A stretch of DNA of 64,000 bases from Phycisphaerales bacterium (GCA_020639075.1 JACKHI010000002.1:496001-560000), one strand, 5' to 3'; numbered from the stretch's first letter, positions 53,512 to 63,564 are shown. The notes: generated from the letters alone by a model not told the origin. A program made the numbers and translations.

Positions 53512-54265
53512 ATTGCGGTCTGTCGATGATCGACGGTACGGGCCATTTGGCGAAGAGCCCGAGAGCGTCGGTAACGCCAATGGGTCTCGGAACGGCATAA
53601 AGCTCTCCGTAGGTGTAGCCGCATGCGCCGCCTTCGTATCCTCCCAGAGACCTCACATAATGCTCGACCCGGGCGAGTCTTTCGTCGGGGAATTGTGATT
53701 TGTAGCACGCAATCGCGGCAATTTTCGCGTCCATGGTCTCCGTGATATCCACGACAAATTCTGCTGGAAACTTCTGAGATTCGGCCGATCGGGCGATGGG
53801 CCGGTAGATCAGGTGGTCCACGGCGTGGGGCGTCGTCCCACCGAATCGCTCGTCCCACTTGGTCAATTGGGAATAGAAGCGCGTCGCCTCGGTGATGAGT
53901 TGCGACTGGTAGTGATCGGGGGAGGCCGCGACTGTTCGACCTGCGATACCAACGAGCACCGGCGGCCGGTATCTTCGCAATGCCGTCGCGAGCGCGAAAC
54001 GGGGTTCGGGGCCGTCCATCAGGACGCGATTGGTCAGGCCCAACATCTCACACACTTGAACGCCGAGGACATCGGCCGCCGCTCTCATCTCCTTCATCCG
54101 CGTTTCGGGATCACCGAGGGGCGTCGGCTCTCCGTTCGTGAGATGAAACATGCCGACTTTGTATCCCTGTTTGACTAGGGCGGCGATCGTACCGCCGCAG
54201 CCGATTTCGAGGTCATCGGGATGGGGCGCTGCGAATGCGATGTCGAGCTTGATGGATTCGGCCAT
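53507..54265 (-). CDS. PIG-L/LmbE family deacetylase (BshB1-like)
   Basis: This 252-residue metal-dependent deacetylase has the catalytic AAPHPDDLEIGCGG (13-26) with zinc ligands His15 and Asp18, plus a later SPDHYQSQLI supplying the third ligand. The layout resembles BshB1, which deacetylates GlcNAc-malate in bacillithiol synthesis; no bshA or bshC gene is in the window, so the substrate is not established. The stop overlaps the rpmH end by a few bases as read. Confidence 0.9.
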   Translation of the reverse strand: MAESIKLDIAFAAPHPDDLEIGCGGTIAALVKQGYKVGMFHLTNGEPTPLGDPETRMKEMRAAADVLGVQVCEMLGLTNRVLMDGPEPRFALATALRRYRPPVLVGIAGRTVAASPDHYQSQLITEATRFYSQLTKWDERFGGTTPHAVDHLIYRPIARSAESQKFPAEFVVDITETMDAKIAAIACYKSQFPDERLARVEHYVRSLGGYEGGACGYTYGELYAVPRPIGVTDALGLFAKWPVPSIIDRPQF

Positions 54266-54515
54266 TGAGGCTCCTTGTGATTATTCGGGGCGAACCGTCT
54301 CCCGGACGGCCGGACTTCAGCCTGAAACTCAGGCGGATGATAGGTGTGTTGTACGCCGCCCTCAAATCGGGACGCGGTTGGCCGGTCAACGTCGTCGGGT
54401 TTTGCGGAACCCGCTGTATCGCGCTTAAATCGGTGTGACGTTTTTGGGGGCCTAGGTTGATGCAATCGGGGCGAATCCACAACCGGACGTCGTTTCGTCA
54501 TGGAGGCTTGCGGGC

Positions 54516-54809
54516 ATGGTTCGTGCAATCTGGAAAGGTGTCGTGCTTGCTGAGAGCGATCGATGTCAGTTGGTTGAGGGGAGTTACTATTTCCCCGCAG
54601 AGAGCGTCCATGCCACGTACTTCAAGGCGAGTTCCACGCAGACGACGTGTCCCTGGAAAGGCGTCGCGTCGTATTACCACATCGTGGTGGACGGTGAGGT
54701 GAATTTGGACGCGGCGTGGTTTTATCCAAAGACGACGACGGCTCAGGCGAAGCCCTTCGAGGGGTTTGTCGCGTTCTGGAAAGGCGTGGAGGTCGCGTCG
54801 GTCGAATGA
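54516..54809 (+). CDS. DUF427 family protein
   Basis: This 97-residue protein has RAIWKGVVLAESDRCQLVEG, then YYFP, and CPWKGVASYYHIVVDG, the DUF427 core. Family members are small beta-rich proteins of unknown function. It begins a plus-strand run but is 53 bases from the next gene. Confidence 0.9.
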   Translation: MVRAIWKGVVLAESDRCQLVEGSYYFPAESVHATYFKASSTQTTCPWKGVASYYHIVVDGEVNLDAAWFYPKTTTAQAKPFEGFVAFWKGVEVASVE

Positions 54810-54862
54810 CCATCGGCCGGCGGTGCGTTGTTTCGGGGCCGATCGTCACTTAGGATGGGACC

Positions 54863-55300
54863 ATGAGATGGCGCTTCAGAGAATCGAGGTTCAGCCTGCG
54901 CTTTTTGCGATGCGCGGTGTCGGGGCGTGTGGCCACGTTTGGGTTCGCGATGATATGCGTATCGGACCTTGCGTGCGCCCCTGGGGGGCAGTCCTATCGG
55001 GCAGGAATTCAATCTGAGCGTACGACCGATCGAATTCGGGCGATATATAAGGCAGGTGAGCTTCGGGATCCGTTGGCAGTCGCGCTGCTTGTCGATCGGC
55101 TCGAGGATGAGGACGAGGGCGTGCGGCTCTATGCATTTCTCGCGCTGGAGCGAATCACCGGGAAGCGGTTTGATTATGATTACGCCGCCACGCCATCGGC
55201 CAGAGCGCTTGCGGTTGATCGATGGCGGGCGTATGTCCGCGAGCGCTATGCCGCGGGATCGCCGCCGTTTCGTCGATCCCCCGGGGGCGAGGCGAATTGA
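54863..55300 (+). CDS. Small HEAT-like repeat protein, possible lipoprotein
   Basis: This protein has 145 residues. An Arg-rich leader (1-25) precedes a hydrophobic stretch ending ICVSDLACAPGG, a possible lipobox. The mature part has TTDRIRAIYKAGELRDPLAV and ALLVDRLEDEDEGVRLYAFL, then ALERITGKRF, one or two HEAT-like helical repeats. The long basic leader is unusual, so the start may lie further in. Function is unknown. Confidence 0.6.
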   Translation: MRWRFRESRFSLRFLRCAVSGRVATFGFAMICVSDLACAPGGQSYRAGIQSERTTDRIRAIYKAGELRDPLAVALLVDRLEDEDEGVRLYAFLALERITGKRFDYDYAATPSARALAVDRWRAYVRERYAAGSPPFRRSPGGEAN

Positions 55301-55430
55301 CAATGGCGCTGCATCGGGGTCTGCCGGATGTGGTGGCTGGGAGTGCCAAGTCTCAACGGCGGGACATGGGGGCCTGTCGCCCAGATTGAGGAAAAATGGG
55401 CGAGACAGCGAAAGGGTTTGACGGACCGGC

Positions 55431-55877
55431 ATGCAGGCAGATTACCCGGTGATTCTAAATATCGTGAGCAGCCCGAAAAGCCTGCCGATCGTCCGCGGCG
55501 CGGTCGACCAGATGGCGATTCAGGAGGGACTGTCGAAGAAGGACGCACACGGTCTCGTGCTGTCGATCGACGAAGCGTTGGCCAACGTGATCAAGCACGG
55601 ATACGAAGGGCGACACGATCAGCCCGTGACGATCACGTTGGCGCCGGTGGTCGCAGCGGACGGGCGCAAGGGCATTTCGGTGGTCGTTCGGGATCAGGGC
55701 AAGCAAGTCGATCCGCAGTCAATTTGCGGGCGGGATCTGGATGACGTGCGACCGGGCGGGCTCGGCGTGCACATCATCCGTGCGATGATGGACGAGGCAG
55801 AGTACAGTTGTCCGCCGGAAGGCGGTATGATGCTTCGGATGGTGAAATACGCCAGTGCCGAGGGCGCAAGCGATTGA
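55431..55877 (+). CDS. RsbW-like serine kinase/anti-sigma factor
   Basis: This 148-residue GHKL ATPase domain protein has the N box SIDEALANVIKHGY (catalytic Glu48, Asn52), G1 VVVRDQGKQVDP and G2 PGGLGVHIIRAMMDEAEYS. In the family, such proteins bind sigma factors and phosphorylate a STAS antagonist. The STAS gene starts 93 bases downstream, so a partner-switch pair is likely. The start ATG 55431 is the family N-terminus. Confidence 0.88.
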   Translation: MQADYPVILNIVSSPKSLPIVRGAVDQMAIQEGLSKKDAHGLVLSIDEALANVIKHGYEGRHDQPVTITLAPVVAADGRKGISVVVRDQGKQVDPQSICGRDLDDVRPGGLGVHIIRAMMDEAEYSCPPEGGMMLRMVKYASAEGASD

Positions 55878-55970
55878 TGGCTCGCGGTTGCAAGCGGTAC
55901 CGCTCTTTCAGGAATCCAATCGGACAATAACGACAAGCCGCCGCGTTGTGCGGCACATGCTCGGAGTAGG

Positions 55971-56321
55971 ATGGCCGAGGACATTGAGAAAATCGTGAAG
56001 GAAGTTCGTCGCGTTGACGGCGGAACCATCGTCTCGCTCTCGGGCGACGTCGACCTGCATCATGCGCCGGCGCTGCATGCGGCCCTCGTTCAGGTGGCGA
56101 ATGAGCGACCGAACCGGTTCATCCTCGATTTGAAGGATGTGCCGTACATTGATTCGTCGGGCGTGGGCACGCTGGTCGAGGTGTTCCGCCGCGTCAGCGC
56201 CTACAAGGGCAAGATGGTCTTGTTCGGGCTGAATGATCGCGTGCGGAGCGTGTTCGAAATTACGAAGCTCGATCGATTCTTCAACATCTGCGCGACGGAA
56301 GCCGAAGCGAACGCGTATTGA
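55971..56321 (+). CDS. STAS domain anti-sigma factor antagonist
   Basis: This 116-residue protein has GTIVSLSGDVDLHHAPALHA, then FILDLKDVPYIDSSGVGTLV with the phosphorylatable Ser62 in DSSG, and KMVLFGLNDRVRSVFEIT. This is the SpoIIAA/RsbV pattern, and Ser62 aligns with the target of the RsbW-type kinase encoded upstream. An alternative is that it serves, like MlaB, the MlaE permease encoded 44 bases downstream. Confidence 0.92.
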   Translation: MAEDIEKIVKEVRRVDGGTIVSLSGDVDLHHAPALHAALVQVANERPNRFILDLKDVPYIDSSGVGTLVEVFRRVSAYKGKMVLFGLNDRVRSVFEITKLDRFFNICATEAEANAY

Positions 56322-56365
56322 GCGTCGCCGGCAGCTGCGGTCGATTCGCCGTCAAGTTTCATTGA

Positions 56366-57226
56366 ATGCTCATGGCATCCGAATCGGTTCAAAAAGCGGG
56401 AGTCCTCGAACGTTCGGTTCGGCAGGTGGGCCGGTTCACGCTGGGTCGGATTCGGACGGCGGGGGACATCGTCCGTTTCTTCGGCGGTGCGGTTTACCTG
56501 TTGTACGACGCGTGTGTCTGGATGATTCGCGGGATCTATCAGCGGGACGCGCGGGTCGCGCGCCATCATTTCAGTTCGCAGATGGTGCGCGTGGGGATTC
56601 GGAGCATTCCAATCGTGGTGCTCGTTCAAACGTTTATCGGCGTGATCCTGGCGCTGCAGATGGCGCCGGTGCTGCGCAGCTACGGCCAGCTCGAGCGCGT
56701 GGCGGATATCGTATCGATCGCGATGTTTCGGGAATTGGGCGCGCTATTGACGGGCGTCGTTTTTTCGGGGTTCGCCGGGGCGAGCATCGCGGCGGAGCTC
56801 GGCACGATGGTCGAGGGCGAAGAGATAAAGGCGCTGCGCGCGATTGCGTTGAATCCGATTCGGTTTCTCGTGGTGCCTCGGCTGGTCGCGACGGTCGTCA
56901 TGCTGGCGATGCTGACGGTCGTTGCGGATGCGGTCGGGGTGCTGGGCGGATTGATCACGTCGAAGTTCGTGCTGGGCGTGCCGTTCGACACGTACTTGAA
57001 TTACACGAAGGCCGCCGTTTTCCCGTCGGACTTCGTCAGCGGAATCGTCAAGGCGGCGGTGTTCGGTCTGATGATTCTCATCATTGCGAGTTACGAAGGG
57101 CTGAACGCGCGCGGCGGGGCGGAAGGCGTCGGTCTGGCGACGACGAATACGGTCGTGAAGTCGATCGTGGCGCTGATTTCGGCGGACGTGGTTTTCACGG
57201 CGATTTTCTATACGTACGGGATCTAG
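56366..57226 (+). CDS. mlaE: MlaE-type ABC transporter permease
   Basis: This is a 286-residue integral membrane protein of the DUF140/MlaE family. Marks include LQMAPVLRSYGQLERVADIV, then MFRELGALLTGVVFSGFAGA and SIAAELGTMVEGEEIKALRA, then IALNPIRFLVVPRLVA. The C-terminal part has YEGLNARGGAEGVGLATTNT. MlaE forms the membrane core of a lipid transporter with an ATPase (MlaF) and MCE protein (MlaD), which are not in the window. It is short-spaced from the STAS gene. Confidence 0.95.
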   Translation: MLMASESVQKAGVLERSVRQVGRFTLGRIRTAGDIVRFFGGAVYLLYDACVWMIRGIYQRDARVARHHFSSQMVRVGIRSIPIVVLVQTFIGVILALQMAPVLRSYGQLERVADIVSIAMFRELGALLTGVVFSGFAGASIAAELGTMVEGEEIKALRAIALNPIRFLVVPRLVATVVMLAMLTVVADAVGVLGGLITSKFVLGVPFDTYLNYTKAAVFPSDFVSGIVKAAVFGLMILIIASYEGLNARGGAEGVGLATTNTVVKSIVALISADVVFTAIFYTYGI

Positions 57227-57626
57227 TCGCGGGCGGCGGAGAGTGAACTCGCGTCGGATGGGGATTTACAACGATCGCCGATTCGGATGAGAATCTGCGA
57301 CGCTGCGCTCGCATTCCGGCTTCTGATGGCAATCAGGGCACTCGGTACCGTAATTTCAAGGCAGCCTTGCATTTCGCCCAAATCCAGGCGTTCATTCCTT
57401 ACAGACCTTCGCGCAGCTGTAGGGCCTACTACATCCAGAATTTACGTGCTTGCGGGGGCAGATTGAGGGGGCTGTCGGGTACACTCAGTGGTTGTCGGGG
57501 TTTCGCGCTGCGGCAACGCGACAGCGCCCAATGATGCGCGGCGGCGGGCGATGGCCTATCGAGTCGAAGCGCTGTCAGATCGGGCGGGCATTTGTTTATT
57601 CCTGGGCAGAAGCCGGAGGCAGAGTC
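57227..57626. other. Intergenic region before the beta-helix gene
   Basis: I see no gene here. An open frame running through the second half into the next gene lacks a ribosome binding site and signal peptide until TTG 57627. A perfect CAAGGC-A-GCCTTG palindrome (57357-57369) could be an operator. I saw no clear promoter. Confidence 0.4.
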
Positions 57627-59087
57627 TTGAAACGTTTCATCCCACTTGTCGCGGGAATTGTGTTCATATTGACTTCAGCGAATCAGGTTGTGATCGCGCA
57701 GGTCGTGTTTGACGACGGGGCAACGCATACGGTTCCCGGCGATCCAGCATTTGCTGACGGGCAGAGTATTTCCGTTCAGTCGGCCTCGTCACTGGTCATT
57801 CAGATGGGCGCTCAGGTGATCGGCTCCGAGCACATTCATCATCAGGCCACACAAGGCGGTTTTGCCATCGTCGGTCAGATTGGAACGAGTGTCGTTCAGC
57901 AGGGTGGCGATGTGATCGGGGGGATCGGGAATACGGCGGGCAGCGCCATGAGTTTGTCCACGATCATCGCCGCAGGCGGTACGGGCATCCGAACCGAGGG
58001 AACTTATGACGGCGTCGGCGGCACGTTGACGGGCGGATTCGGAATGGCGGCAAGCGCGACGGACGGAGCGACAGGCGTTTCGAACAGCGTTCTTGCAACG
58101 GGAGGCACCGCCCTCATGTTGAGTGCGGGCGCTTCGGCGACACTGTCGGGCGTCGAAGTTCTGGGGGGCGAAGCGGATGCCCGCTTCGCGCAGTCAGAGA
58201 ACGTCGCATTCGGCGGCGCTGCATTGCATCTCGATGACTGCGGGCCGGTCGTCGTCACATCGGGCTCGTTTACGGGCGGAACCGGCACCGGTAATGCGCT
58301 GAGCGTCAACACGGCAACTGCGACCGGCTTTGGCGGGGCGGCAATCGATGTCCTTGGTTCGTCATCTCTCACGATCAACGGCGGGACATTTCACGGCGGC
58401 GTCGGCGCGGCGCTTACTATTTTCCTTCCGGCGCCGGCGGTTGGCGTCGGCGGCGCGGCGCTTCGGATCGTTGGGCCTTCGAACGTCACAATCAATGGCG
58501 GAGAATTCAATGCCGGAGCAGGCGGCGCGCTGACGATCCCGCCGGCGGTGCCGGTGACGGACTCGGACGGCGCGCTCCGCATTGTCGGCGACGATTCGCC
58601 CGGAGATCTCCAGGTGACGATCAACGGTGGGTCGTTCAGCGGATTCGGCTTCGCCCTTCAGACATTGGGAACGAGTCCGCAGGCCGGCGAGGCAAGGATT
58701 GATATCCGCGGCGGCGATTTCTCCAACAACAGCGGCGGCGATATCTCGCTCGGCAATCCGGATATTGTGACGACGATCTACGGAAGCGGTTTTGAGGTTG
58801 ATGGAATGCCGGTCGCGACGGGGGCCATCGCCTCGTTGATGGGGACACTGAGCGGCACACTTGCCGACGGGTCGATGTTTGAATGGGACTTCGAGCGACT
58901 GAACGGCGCGGAACTGCATCTCGCCGACGCGTGCGATAGTCAGAATTCGGATGTGCCTGCGTTTGTTGCAGCTGTGCTATCGGCGAGCATGGATCCATCC
59001 GTCGTCTGCATGTTCGATGCAAACGCGGACGGCGCATTGGATGGGGCGGATATCCAGGGGTTCGTGGCTCGGCTGTTGATGCCGTGA
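57627..59087 (+). CDS. Secreted beta-helix-like repeat protein with dockerin-like end
   Basis: This protein has 486 residues. I chose TTG 57627, which has GGAGG upstream and opens a signal peptide (MKRFIPLVAGIVFILTSANQ). The middle is Gly/Thr/Val-rich, with at least four ~40-residue repeats around 'GGAAL.i.g...tINGGtF.gG'; this suggests a parallel beta-helix. The end contains CMFDANADGALDGADIQGFV, an EF-hand/dockerin-like calcium loop found at the end of many planctomycetal secreted proteins. A surface or extracellular role is inferred. Confidence 0.75.
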   Translation: MKRFIPLVAGIVFILTSANQVVIAQVVFDDGATHTVPGDPAFADGQSISVQSASSLVIQMGAQVIGSEHIHHQATQGGFAIVGQIGTSVVQQGGDVIGGIGNTAGSAMSLSTIIAAGGTGIRTEGTYDGVGGTLTGGFGMAASATDGATGVSNSVLATGGTALMLSAGASATLSGVEVLGGEADARFAQSENVAFGGAALHLDDCGPVVVTSGSFTGGTGTGNALSVNTATATGFGGAAIDVLGSSSLTINGGTFHGGVGAALTIFLPAPAVGVGGAALRIVGPSNVTINGGEFNAGAGGALTIPPAVPVTDSDGALRIVGDDSPGDLQVTINGGSFSGFGFALQTLGTSPQAGEARIDIRGGDFSNNSGGDISLGNPDIVTTIYGSGFEVDGMPVATGAIASLMGTLSGTLADGSMFEWDFERLNGAELHLADACDSQNSDVPAFVAAVLSASMDPSVVCMFDANADGALDGADIQGFVARLLMP

Positions 59088-59366
59088 ATTCGCCGCTCAC
59101 CGGCTTTATTTCGGTGCCATGATCCGGCATCCCTCCACCGCGGTTTCATTAAGGAATCGCGAGTTCGTCCGAGTTGATCGGCACGCCGTCGTGAGTTTGA
59201 CGAATCCCCGGAGATCCGCGGGCCAGCCTGCAGGTGCGATTGTCGCGACCACTTGAATACTGCTAAAGGCACGGGCTTGCCGATCGGCGTTAGAATTCGT
59301 TGCTCCGGGTCGATTAAGAAATCGACCAACTGGTCACGGTACGGGCGGCGTTGTGAGGATGGCTCC

Positions 59367-59918
59367 ATGAACCCAGAGCAAACGCGTCTTTCCGTCGAGA
59401 CTTTCGATCTGATCGAGCGGGCGCTGGCGTTTCATCTCGTTTATGCCCGGCAACTCGTTGAGGACCTGACTCACGAGCAGATGTGCAGTGTTCCCGGGCC
59501 GGGGCATGAGAACCATCCGGCGTTCACGCTGGGGCATCTCTGCACGGGGGCGGACATGACGGCCGAAGATGTCGGCATGAAGCGGGACCTGCCGGCGGGA
59601 TGGCAGGATCTCTTCGAACGACGCGGACCGAACGATCGCCGCCTGCCGGACGCGGCATCGGCGGACTACCCGAAGAAGACCGAACTTCTCGCGGAACTCG
59701 AGCGGCAACATGCACGCATTGTGGACGGGCTGCGTCGCACAACGTCGGAGCGCTTCGGATCCCTGACAAAATGGCGTCTGGGCCGATGGCTACCGACTCA
59801 ATTGGACGCACTGCTATTCATGTGCGTATCTCACGAGTCGATGCACTTGGGCCAGCTTGCCGCGTGGCGCCGGGCGATGGGGCTGCCGGCGGCCATGGCG
59901 TCGCTCCCTGCAATGTGA
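59367..59918 (+). CDS. DinB-like four-helix-bundle protein
   Basis: This 183-residue protein starts at ATG 59367 with GAGGA upstream; an open frame reaches back to 59253. It is a four-helix bundle with metal-binding His in FTLGHLCTGA and a C-terminal CVSHESMHLGQLAAWRR, the DinB/YfiT triad. Relatives are metal-dependent hydrolases or thiol transferases; the reaction here is not known. Confidence 0.85.
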   Translation: MNPEQTRLSVETFDLIERALAFHLVYARQLVEDLTHEQMCSVPGPGHENHPAFTLGHLCTGADMTAEDVGMKRDLPAGWQDLFERRGPNDRRLPDAASADYPKKTELLAELERQHARIVDGLRRTTSERFGSLTKWRLGRWLPTQLDALLFMCVSHESMHLGQLAAWRRAMGLPAAMASLPAM

Positions 59919-60042
59919 TTTCGCCGCGAAGTGTCTGTCCCGCGGACTGATTGCCTGAGAATCCTGATATTCAAACGCTGCTGACATCAAACCTGTGCGT
60001 ATACTGAGTTGCGACAAGGGCCTTCTCTTCGGAGACGCAACC

Positions 60043-63000
60043 ATGCTCCATCAGGACTCATCTCGGGCAGAGTCAATGACCTTTCCGCTGCGGTATTCGG
60101 CGTTTATTTTCGCGGTTTTCCTTGTTGTTGGGTGCAAGCAGAAGACTGCGTCTCTCGAAACGCCGTCTTTTCCGAAAGCCGTCATCGAAGCGGGGCGCGG
60201 GGCTGTGACGCCCGCTGAGGCGGGGGCGTCGTCTTGGCTTGGCGCTCCCGTGGCGGCCGGCCAGGAAACCCAGCCGCCTCCTCCGCCTCCGCCGGTCGCG
60301 ATTCCTGCGACGAAGGCGGCCATTGAGGAGGCGATCAAGCGGAACGCGTACGGTGAAACGGCGGAAGAACGTTCCTCCGCGATTCAATCGTTGGCCGCGC
60401 TTGGCCCCGAAGCCGTTGATCCGCTTATTGAGATCCTCGAGGCAGACGTCCTTCCGGATGACCTGATCCATAGCGCCGTCAGGCTTCTCATTCGCCTCGG
60501 GCGCGAGGACCGTGCCGCCGATTCGATTTGGGATTTACCGGCCGTTCCGGCGGATCGCCGAGTGCTGACGCCGGACGCGAATCGAATTGTTGATGCGGTC
60601 GTGGCCTACGCCGCCAAACATCCTGACTCGATAGTGCCCGTGGCTGACCTGGCGTCGATCCTGCCGCTTAATCGCCTGGGAGAAGTCATCGAGTGGGCGG
60701 ACGTTGCATCGCGCTATCGGCAGAGCGGCTACATTTCGATATTCTCGACGCTGACGCACACAACATATCCGGTAATTCCGTCAGGGTTCTGCGGCAGCAG
60801 CAGCCCCGCGTCTATTCATGAGTCGATTCGAAAAGGCGAAGAACGGCAACGTTCGTCGCCCCAACTCATGCGGGCATGGTGGGCCGAGCACGGGAAGCAG
60901 CCGTATTCCGACTGGGTGCTTGACGCGATTTTTCTGGATATCGAGAGCGTTCGGGCGCGAAGCGATCCGATGCATGCTACCTACGAGAATGACCCACAGC
61001 GGTTGGCGATGGTGCTTCAACATTCGCCGAGCGGGGACATGGCGGTCATTGGCGCCTATGCGTTTGATCCGTTGTGCAAAAAGTTTGCGGAATCTCCTGC
61101 GTGGCTACAGCCCTTAGTACTGGGGCAGATCGGCCGATGCGATCATCCGGGCAGGTTGGAATTCGTCTCCCGGTTTCTGAAGAGTCCGAGCGACAACGTC
61201 AGGTATGTCGTCGTCGACACGCTCGGCAAGCTGGGGGCGAGTTCGTATGCGCCGGAGATTCGGCGGATCCTGGAGGAGACGACGAATCCGCGTGAGCAGG
61301 AACTGGCGATCAAGACGCTGAGCGCGTTTTCGGATTCGGCGAGCATCGAGTCTATTGCGCGTCATCTTGCGTCAACCGATTATCTTGTGGCGGACGAGGC
61401 TGAATCCGCGATTCGTTCGTTTCTGGCCGAGCAGGACGAGGGCGTCGCGCGCGTGGCCAAGACACACGCGAACGCAGAAGTTCGGCGGGCGCTTTCGGAG
61501 ATCCTGTTGCAGTGGGATGCGACGCAAGCCGTCGAGGCGGTTCACGAGGGGCGCAGTACGCCGGAAGACTGCCTTCCGTCGGTGGCCAGGTTGCTGGAAT
61601 CGAGCGATGCGGCGTCGCGGCGAACCGGGATTTGGCTCGTCGATCAGAACGACCTTGTGGAACTCATTCCAAAGTGCCTGGTGCTGTTGGAGGATCCCGA
61701 TCCGCAGACACGGCATGACGCGATCGAGTTGATGCTGGCCAAGGGGATTCCCGGGTTGAGCACTGAGCATGCCGGCAGTCTGCTCGGTCGCTCCCTGAGG
61801 CTCGATCGTCAGATCGCTGCGTATTGCTACTCACGATTCGGCGACGAGGCATTGCCGATCGTACGAAAAGTGGCGTTTCAGTGGCGTGATCCGGCGAAGC
61901 CTGCGAACTATCCGGCCGGTTCGCCGCCCATGGATCTCTTCAAGATCCTCCGTGACACGAACGAACCGGACCTGGACAACCGAACGCTTCAACTCGTGCG
62001 CGAGGTGATGGAGTCGCGAAGCTGCGCCTATTTGCCTCTGATAGACATCTTGAGTCCGCCGGCTTCTCGTGACCTGATCGATGAACTCCTGACGAAAGAA
62101 CCGAGTCACGTGATGTTTGCCATACAGTGGATTCGCGATCACGGCGAGACGGCATACGCGGACAGGCTCGCGGAGTTGGCGTTGACAGCGGATCCCGTTG
62201 GTGCGTCAGCCACGGAGGCGCTGATTGAGTTCGGAGACGAACGCGCATGGCCCGCGGCGGTCCGGCTTCTGGAGAGCGATGTGCTGGACAGCTCCAAGCA
62301 TAGCATGGGAATCCCCGGCCCATCAGCGGCATACGGCATCGGCGTGAAGCTGCAGAAACTGCGGGCGTCTCATCGGTCGCAAATGCACGCGATGCTGGCA
62401 GCCGAGATGGAGGGCGGGATGCGTATTTGGATCGTCGTCGCTCTCACGGCGGCGCTGGCGCACGATCCCGAGGCTCCAGAACAGGACTTGCTCAAGAGCA
62501 TCGCCCGGAATGAAGGCGCCCCACGGGCGGCGCAGATCCTCGCGGCCGTTGCGCTCTCCCATTTGGGCGATCGTGCGGCGTTGCCTGAGTTGAGGCGCCT
62601 GGTGCGAGATTGCCTGCGACTCGGTTACTCATCATCGTATGGAACCTGTGTCGAGGGGGAGTTTCTGTACAGCCGCTCCTCCGTGTTCGATCGATTTCGC
62701 AACAATGTCTTATCCAAGGATCACGACTGGATTGATCGAGCGTCCGCATTCCACGGCCTCTTCGGGCGGAGAATTGTCGAAAGCGTTATGGAGGACAGCA
62801 GCATTATCGATGCGTTGCACGGGCTCGATGACGATTCGCTGGATGCCGAAATCGCGGACGCACTGATATCTTCGAGGGGCGAATGGAATCAAAACGCATA
62901 CGGGATGCTCTTGCGTTGTCGTGGCATGGAAGGGTACCGGCTTGCGCAGGAGCGACTGGGGGCGCATGATCCCATTCGCGCGGCCTATTTGACTCGAACG

Positions 63001-63438
63001 CCTGAGCTCTTGTTGGGTGTCAAGATGACGCGTGACGAAGCGCTGGAAGTTCTGACATACAACAAGTTCCGTCTGCGGGATGAGGGTGTGCTGATTGTTC
63101 AGCACCGTCTGCATGAGGCGGCGGACCCGTTGGTAAAGCTGTTCGGTAAGTGCGACGACAGGTATGCGCCATATCGCGCGACGATCCTCGACCTGCTCTG
63201 CCGGCTCGGCGATCGCAGGGGGCTGGATCTCGCGGTGGATGACCCGCTGCTGTTTCTGCAGGTCGGCAAGTATCTGGACGCGCCATCTGTGCCGGTGATT
63301 GACGAATGGGGCTTCAAATTCAATCGCATCCAGGATGCGCTGGCGTTGATCGACTGGTATCGCGATCACCGAGAGGGGATGATCTGGGACGACGCGATTC
63401 GAAAATTCCGGTCATCGTCTGCACCGCGAGCTGGTTAG
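60043..63438 (+). CDS. HEAT-repeat lipoprotein
   Basis: This is a 1,131-residue protein. The start ATG 60043 has GGAG eight bases upstream; ATG 60076 would give a tighter signal peptide (MTFPLRYSAFIFAVFLVVGC) with lipobox Cys. A Pro-rich linker follows (QPPPPPPPVAIP). The rest is a long series of HEAT/PBS-lyase-like helical repeats, for example VRYVVVDTLGKLGASSYAPE, then IRRILEETTNP. It should form an alpha-solenoid binding partner proteins at the membrane. No enzymatic motif is seen. It is the longest gene in the region and stands alone. Confidence 0.8.
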   Translation: MLHQDSSRAESMTFPLRYSAFIFAVFLVVGCKQKTASLETPSFPKAVIEAGRGAVTPAEAGASSWLGAPVAAGQETQPPPPPPPVAIPATKAAIEEAIKRNAYGETAEERSSAIQSLAALGPEAVDPLIEILEADVLPDDLIHSAVRLLIRLGREDRAADSIWDLPAVPADRRVLTPDANRIVDAVVAYAAKHPDSIVPVADLASILPLNRLGEVIEWADVASRYRQSGYISIFSTLTHTTYPVIPSGFCGSSSPASIHESIRKGEERQRSSPQLMRAWWAEHGKQPYSDWVLDAIFLDIESVRARSDPMHATYENDPQRLAMVLQHSPSGDMAVIGAYAFDPLCKKFAESPAWLQPLVLGQIGRCDHPGRLEFVSRFLKSPSDNVRYVVVDTLGKLGASSYAPEIRRILEETTNPREQELAIKTLSAFSDSASIESIARHLASTDYLVADEAESAIRSFLAEQDEGVARVAKTHANAEVRRALSEILLQWDATQAVEAVHEGRSTPEDCLPSVARLLESSDAASRRTGIWLVDQNDLVELIPKCLVLLEDPDPQTRHDAIELMLAKGIPGLSTEHAGSLLGRSLRLDRQIAAYCYSRFGDEALPIVRKVAFQWRDPAKPANYPAGSPPMDLFKILRDTNEPDLDNRTLQLVREVMESRSCAYLPLIDILSPPASRDLIDELLTKEPSHVMFAIQWIRDHGETAYADRLAELALTADPVGASATEALIEFGDERAWPAAVRLLESDVLDSSKHSMGIPGPSAAYGIGVKLQKLRASHRSQMHAMLAAEMEGGMRIWIVVALTAALAHDPEAPEQDLLKSIARNEGAPRAAQILAAVALSHLGDRAALPELRRLVRDCLRLGYSSSYGTCVEGEFLYSRSSVFDRFRNNVLSKDHDWIDRASAFHGLFGRRIVESVMEDSSIIDALHGLDDDSLDAEIADALISSRGEWNQNAYGMLLRCRGMEGYRLAQERLGAHDPIRAAYLTRTPELLLGVKMTRDEALEVLTYNKFRLRDEGVLIVQHRLHEAADPLVKLFGKCDDRYAPYRATILDLLCRLGDRRGLDLAVDDPLLFLQVGKYLDAPSVPVIDEWGFKFNRIQDALALIDWYRDHREGMIWDDAIRKFRSSSAPRAG

Positions 63439-63564
63439 GCGCATCGGCAGGCAGGATCAAGCCCGATCGTCCCGCCGCATACGACATTTCTGCATCACCG
63501 CCTTGAGTCTGCCCTTCGCGTGGCGCTGGCATTTGTAACAACGAGCGGCTTCTCAGCAACAAAT

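Noticed and set aside
57450..57626. N-terminal extension of the beta-helix protein
   Set aside because: The extension has no ribosome binding site and would hide the signal peptide that begins at TTG 57627.
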